Both the position numbers and the translations under genes were made by a program. A DNA stretch of 64,000 nt from Antennarius striatus. Taxonomy: Eukaryota > Chordata > Actinopteri > Lophiiformes > Antennariidae. Positions 56,080 through 64,000 of this stretch are shown one piece after another. The notes below the pieces were generated by a model that was given only the letters and a program-made list of their open reading frames with translations, was not told the DNA's origin and ran no database searches. Location: assembly GCF_040054535.1 (NCBI RefSeq), contig NC_090784.1, positions 11,653,001-11,717,000 of the forward strand, written 5' to 3'. Numbering within the stretch: position 1 is the first letter of the stretch; each line of letters starts with the position of its first letter.

Positions 56080-56439
56080 GTCTATTACGTCACGGGGGGA
56101 GGGGGGGTGTTCCTTGGAGACGGGACGTTGAACGTCAGCGACCAAACACGGCAGCCAATCAGAGAGCGTATGCTAATGAGGAGGCTTCTGTCCTTATGAG
56201 TCCGCTCTGAGCGGACTGACCGTATTGTAGCGGCGCTCATCGGAGGACGAGGCTGATGACCTGAAGACCAGCATAAACTTTTAACATTTCATCGTCTAAA
56301 TAACTGGTATATAACTGGAATATATCCTTCTTGCATTGAACAGAAAGAGAGATAGAGAGCTCAAGCGCCGCTAAACAGTCTGCTGATTTAAATAAAAAAA
56401 AGAAATCTTCTTGGAGGGGTGACTGAACTTACCTTGGCC
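56080..56439 (+). promoter_or_regulatory. tent5b promoter and 5' UTR
   Basis: A CRE-like TTACGTCA at 56085-56092 is followed by a CCAAT box (CAGCCAATCAGAGAGC, about 56150-56165), an octamer-like ATGCTAAT at about 56169, and a perfect 19-base palindrome at 56199-56217 (arms AGTCCGCTC/GAGCGGACT around one T). The stretch is GC- and CpG-richer than the spacer before it. These are motif matches in the right place; none has been tested. Confidence 0.5.
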
Positions 56440-60060
<3,621 letters not shown>

Positions 60061-60304
60061 AGAGGCTATGAGAAGGGCAGTGGTGGACATCATCTTGTCC
60101 TCCAAGGAAGTGGACTGAAAATTCATTAAAAAAAACAACACATTTTTGTTTGCCAAATGTGATGTGACAATCCTGGACTGCTGTACATCTGAGTGAGCCG
60201 ACAATATTTTGTTCTCTCTTGCAAACATCAGTAAGATTGCTGGTCATTTCTGAGATGTAATGATATTATTTTGGCTAAGTATTGATTAGGTAAGGAAATA
60301 TATA

Positions 60305-60395
60305 CTGTATATGTGTGTGTGTGTGTTTATATATACAGTATGTATATACAGTGTGTGTATATATATATATATATATATAGTGTATATATATTGTG

Positions 60396-60444
<49 letters not shown>

Positions 60445-60500
60445 GAACACATATGTGTGTGTATACACACACACATACACACACACATATACATACAGTA
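60305..60500. repeat. Compound (GT)/(TA)/(CA) repeat downstream of tent5b
   Basis: GT units lead into TA arrays of 9 to 10 units, then CA units, then TG, CA and TA. The alternation is largely self-complementary and could fold. It lies in the likely 3' UTR or just beyond. Confidence 0.9.
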
Positions 60501-62040
60501 TATATATGGGTATAAGCAAACAGCTGGTGTTATTTTGTTATTTTCATACTTAAGCTTTATTTTTTTAATTGTTGGACCAAAGATTTAGGCTCTTTGCTGA
60601 AAGAAAGTTGAAATTCCAAGTGCCTAAAATGAGCCATTAAACATTCTAAAAATTTCAGTTAAGTCATAAATGGTCATGAGGTGTTTCTTGGATTATTCTT
60701 TCTTTTCAGGAACAGAAGTATTCATATTGTGACATTAAAAAGGGAAAAACCTACAATTCTTACATCCTGATTATTTTATTTCTACTTTGGGCTGGAATCA
60801 TTATTGACATTTTGATTGTTCTCAAGGGCTGAATTTAGTTTAAACTGCTCACTATCTGACACTCCTTCACAGTTCACATTATGATGTTGTAGATTCTCCT
60901 GTTTCTATTACAAACAGCAAGTTTTCATTTGGCAGGAGTCTAACTTTTGCCTTATTGTGCTTTGGATGCCTAAGATACACAGAAGGTTATTTGTCCAATG
61001 GTTACTAAACTGACTACAAGGAGGTTAATTTTCAATGACCAGGCCTATTTAAATGCATACACTCATTTAGGGTGAGTTGCAATTTTTAAACAGAGGCTTG
61101 GGATCCATTTCAATCTGAGGACATGAACCATAAGGAGGGTTTTCTTAAGCACAATGGCTTCTCTCTCTTCAGTGATACTAAAGCTTTTTAACAAAGGCTG
61201 GCCTGTTCTCCCATCGATGTTACTGCTGGATGCCCAGCCCTGTTTTCTTGACTGACCATATCCATGTCATGTTGCCCAAGTCAGAATTAAAAATCTTCAC
61301 AGTTTGAGTGGTAAACTTTGTAAAATCACATAAATAGTGGGAATGGCGCAGCTCAAACAGATTGAGGGTAAATATTCTTCAGGCCTCCTTATACATACAG
61401 TATTAGGTAATATTTATATCTTCATTTTGCTGTGTGTGGATCACAGCAGCTCATTTCTTCTCTATATGGAAAAGAAAATATCTGTTTTATTCAAGTCTTG
61501 AAAGAGCAAATTAAAGATGTGAAACAAATGCCCTCCCTTGTCTTTGAACAAATGTGATTAAATATATCATCAGTGGTGTGCACAACGTGAGTACATTATA
61601 AAAAACAATATAACTCATTTATTTATCTAACCTATTTAATTTTAACACTGAGTCTACGTATAGGACAGTGGAATATTAGAGTAACCTAAAGCAACCTATC
61701 AATCAGTGGTAACAGAAGGGCTTGGCTTTCAATTTTATTCCAGATTAGTTAAACTGACACAGAAACTATAACCTTTGAATACAATTTTGTTATATATCGT
61801 CTACAAAATAACTACAGTATAGTGAAATCAATATTAATACATCTTTTCACAAAAGGTTTTACTATAAAATGGGGGCAGCAGTTTTAAAAACACATTTACT
61901 ACAACAGTATGGGTCACATCAACTTGTGGGACAGATTTTTTAGGGTTTTAGACCCACTCTTGAAAAGTCAGGATACATCAGTTGTTACTGCAATACTTTT
62001 CACAACAGTACGATAGAGTTCCTAACATTGTGGAAGTTCA
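60501..62040. other. Region downstream of tent5b, no gene seen
   Basis: AT-rich sequence with no recognisable frame; part may be tent5b 3' UTR, which is long in TENT5 genes. No repeat ends were recognised. Confidence 0.4.
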
Positions 62041-62041
62041 G

Positions 62042-62215
62042 AGTCATTCATCCATTCATTCATTTCCTGCCGCTTTATCCACCGTAGTGGGTCACAGGGA
62101 GCTGCAGCCTATCTCAGCTGGCGGGGGACACTCTGGGCACGTCGTCAGTGCACCGTGGAGCCACATACAAAGACAGACAACCATGCACGCATGCACTCAC
62201 ACAGTGCATCTTTAA
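62042..62215 (-). mobile_element. 3' half of a SINE, minus strand
   Basis: Reverse strand: CAGCTGAGATAGGCTGCAGC, TCCCTGTGACCCAC and GATAAAGCGGCAGGAAATGA, then an ATGAATGGATGAATG tail. This matches the 3' body and tail of the SINE family at 30.2 kb and 40.8 kb. The tRNA head is missing. Confidence 0.6.
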
Positions 62216-63650
62216 TCAAACCTTAGGAACAAAGCTGCATGCTGATGACCTGAGGCTACTGGAGCAGTTCCTGCAAATAAGTTGTTTACAGTCACAACCT
62301 CCAGCAGCCTTTCCATCCGCAGTAACATGAGTAATTGCTTGAAGATTAACCTTTTTGACCAGCATAAGAGTTCAAATATAAGAGCTCCTTGTTTAATGAT
62401 AATTGGTAGAGAATGGAACAAATAGGTCAATGGTGTCAACAGGAAACCCCTGAGGATAGTGATAAACTGCATGACGTCTACTTCTGCTCCACCCAGCAAT
62501 ATTTGCAAATTAGCTAAATAATGTTTCCTAATAAGGTATCCTTCACTGAGACCTGAAGTCATTGTCTTCCAACATGGTTTCTCCCCCACATAATATAAGA
62601 ACATGTGGCTCCAACTGAAAGATTAAAAAAAAAGTGTTTTGACTTACGTGCAATGGGGGCTATTATACAATTAACCACTTAGCATATGGTTTGGAGCTGA
62701 TTAAAATAGAGATGTTTTTAATCTAACATCCTGGTAATCCATCAAGATCTCTGGCCCTGCTTGTTTTGGCACGATGATGAAGTGCTTTGTGCTTTTGGTT
62801 AGTATTCCTTTTGCACTGTGTCTGTTTTCCAAGCAGCTGTGAGAGTTTGGCAGCGAATACAGAGATCATCCCAGGGGTGTTCTCACAGAAACAATGTCCT
62901 TATGGTCAATACTAAATCTTAGGACGAGAACATACAAGACAAGCAAGATGACCTCACTCATCACTGACCACAATAGCCCCTTGATTTACTTATCATATAA
63001 AAAAAATTATATATATATATATAAAGAAACTGCAATCGATGATGAATTTCATAGAAAAAAATTATATATTTTCATCAGGATTTGAATAGAAACAGATTTT
63101 GGCCAAGCGTAATACAGTAGTGCTAGATTTCTGAGACATCTAATTTGTAGTTTAAGTTGAAGAGTGCTGTATGTGTGTGGCCTGAGGTTCTGTGCACACG
63201 TCTGTGTGAAAGGAGGATAATGCCACAACAAAAATCAGACTCAATCTGGTCTGGTGTCCGTGCTATTACATTTTCTGAAAAGAGTTTATGCACTCAAGGG
63301 AATGATTATAATGCTCCACTTACTCATTATGCACAGGGAATTCTCATTGCCACACTCTCTTCATGTGGACTCTGATGCAAGACAGGAGTCACTGACACTG
63401 ACCTGAGTCAGGAGATGAAGATGTTCTGTATCAAGCCGGAAACATGAATGTGACATCATTCTGAGACTGCAAAGGGAAAACAAATGTTTTAGTTGAATGA
63501 AACACGTTTAAAACAATAAACCATTTAGAAACAAGATTTTTCCTTTGGTAGTTATGAAAAAGAAATCTGGACAGCAGAAAAGTAATAAATGCTTTTGGGA
63601 CTGGATGTGCTAAATGTTTCTTCCATTATGGAAGAAGTCATAGATTTCCT
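62216..63650. other. Spacer, no gene seen
   Basis: AT-rich sequence with short frames of no recognisable similarity. Confidence 0.4.
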
Positions 63651-63654
63651 ATGA

Positions 63655-63828
<174 letters not shown>

Positions 63829-63887
63829 CCATCCATCCATCCATCCATCCATCCATCCATCCATCCATCCATCCATCCATCCATCCA
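63829..63887. repeat. (CCAT)n microsatellite
   Basis: About 14 CCAT units directly after the TGTC array. Confidence 0.95.
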
Positions 63888-64000
63888 AGCCAACAGAATA
63901 GTGATGGAGCTGTTTTCCACCTACACAGACCAGCTGTGCTATAACTTGCTGTAGAATTTTCTCTGTAATCAACTACGACATTAAAGTTCTGCTTATTAAT

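Noticed and set aside
60275-60588. Frames across the TA/CA compound repeat
   Set aside because: Simple-sequence translation with no conserved content.

Overview
The window is a gene-dense piece of a ray-finned (teleost) fish nuclear chromosome. It carries spliced vertebrate genes with GT-AG introns and two apparent minor-spliceosome (U12) introns. Long tetranucleotide and dinucleotide microsatellites sit beside fish-type LINE tails, tRNA-derived SINEs and hAT/TA-type DNA elements. No prokaryotic, viral or organellar gene organisation is visible. The species cannot be named from the sequence.

Layout: nr0b2 (SHP; minus strand, 703-1624) is followed by about 9 kb of repeat-rich spacer (2.0-10.6 kb) with microsatellites, two LINE-type reverse transcriptase remnants, a SINE, a hAT-like element with a LINE inside it, three adjacent hairpins and a decayed partial copy of gpatch3 exon 2. 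Then come six plus-strand genes: gpatch3 (10838-14123), gpn2 (14609-17425), arid1a (20421-34850, 20 coding exons), pigv (36754-38604), zdhhc18 (39869-45463, with an alternative end at 43348) and, after an 11 kb spacer with no gene seen, tent5b/fam46b (56440-60060). The window ends in a SINE remnant and a large TGTC/CCAT microsatellite. Exon junctions were set by hand from splice sites, phase and family homology. All six multi-exon models with a single form close in frame: nr0b2 258, gpatch3 501, gpn2 313, arid1a 2317, pigv 505 and tent5b 394 codons. zdhhc18 closes at 464 (long) or 354 (short).

The gene set matches the human 1p36.11 neighbourhood (ARID1A, PIGV, ZDHHC18, GPN2, GPATCH3, NR0B2, TENT5B), so this is one of the teleost copies of that conserved block, with local order and orientation changed. 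The genes do not form a pathway. They are a bile-acid/metabolic co-repressor, a G-patch protein, an RNA polymerase assembly GTPase, a BAF chromatin-remodelling subunit, a GPI-anchor mannosyltransferase, a palmitoyltransferase and a non-canonical poly(A) polymerase.

I did not find a new multi-gene system. The most interesting points are the AT-AC U12 intron in zdhhc18, the U12-like last intron of gpn2, the gpatch3 exon fragment upstream of its own gene, two possible C-termini for zdhhc18, and LINE 3' tails that appear to have seeded the large microsatellites.
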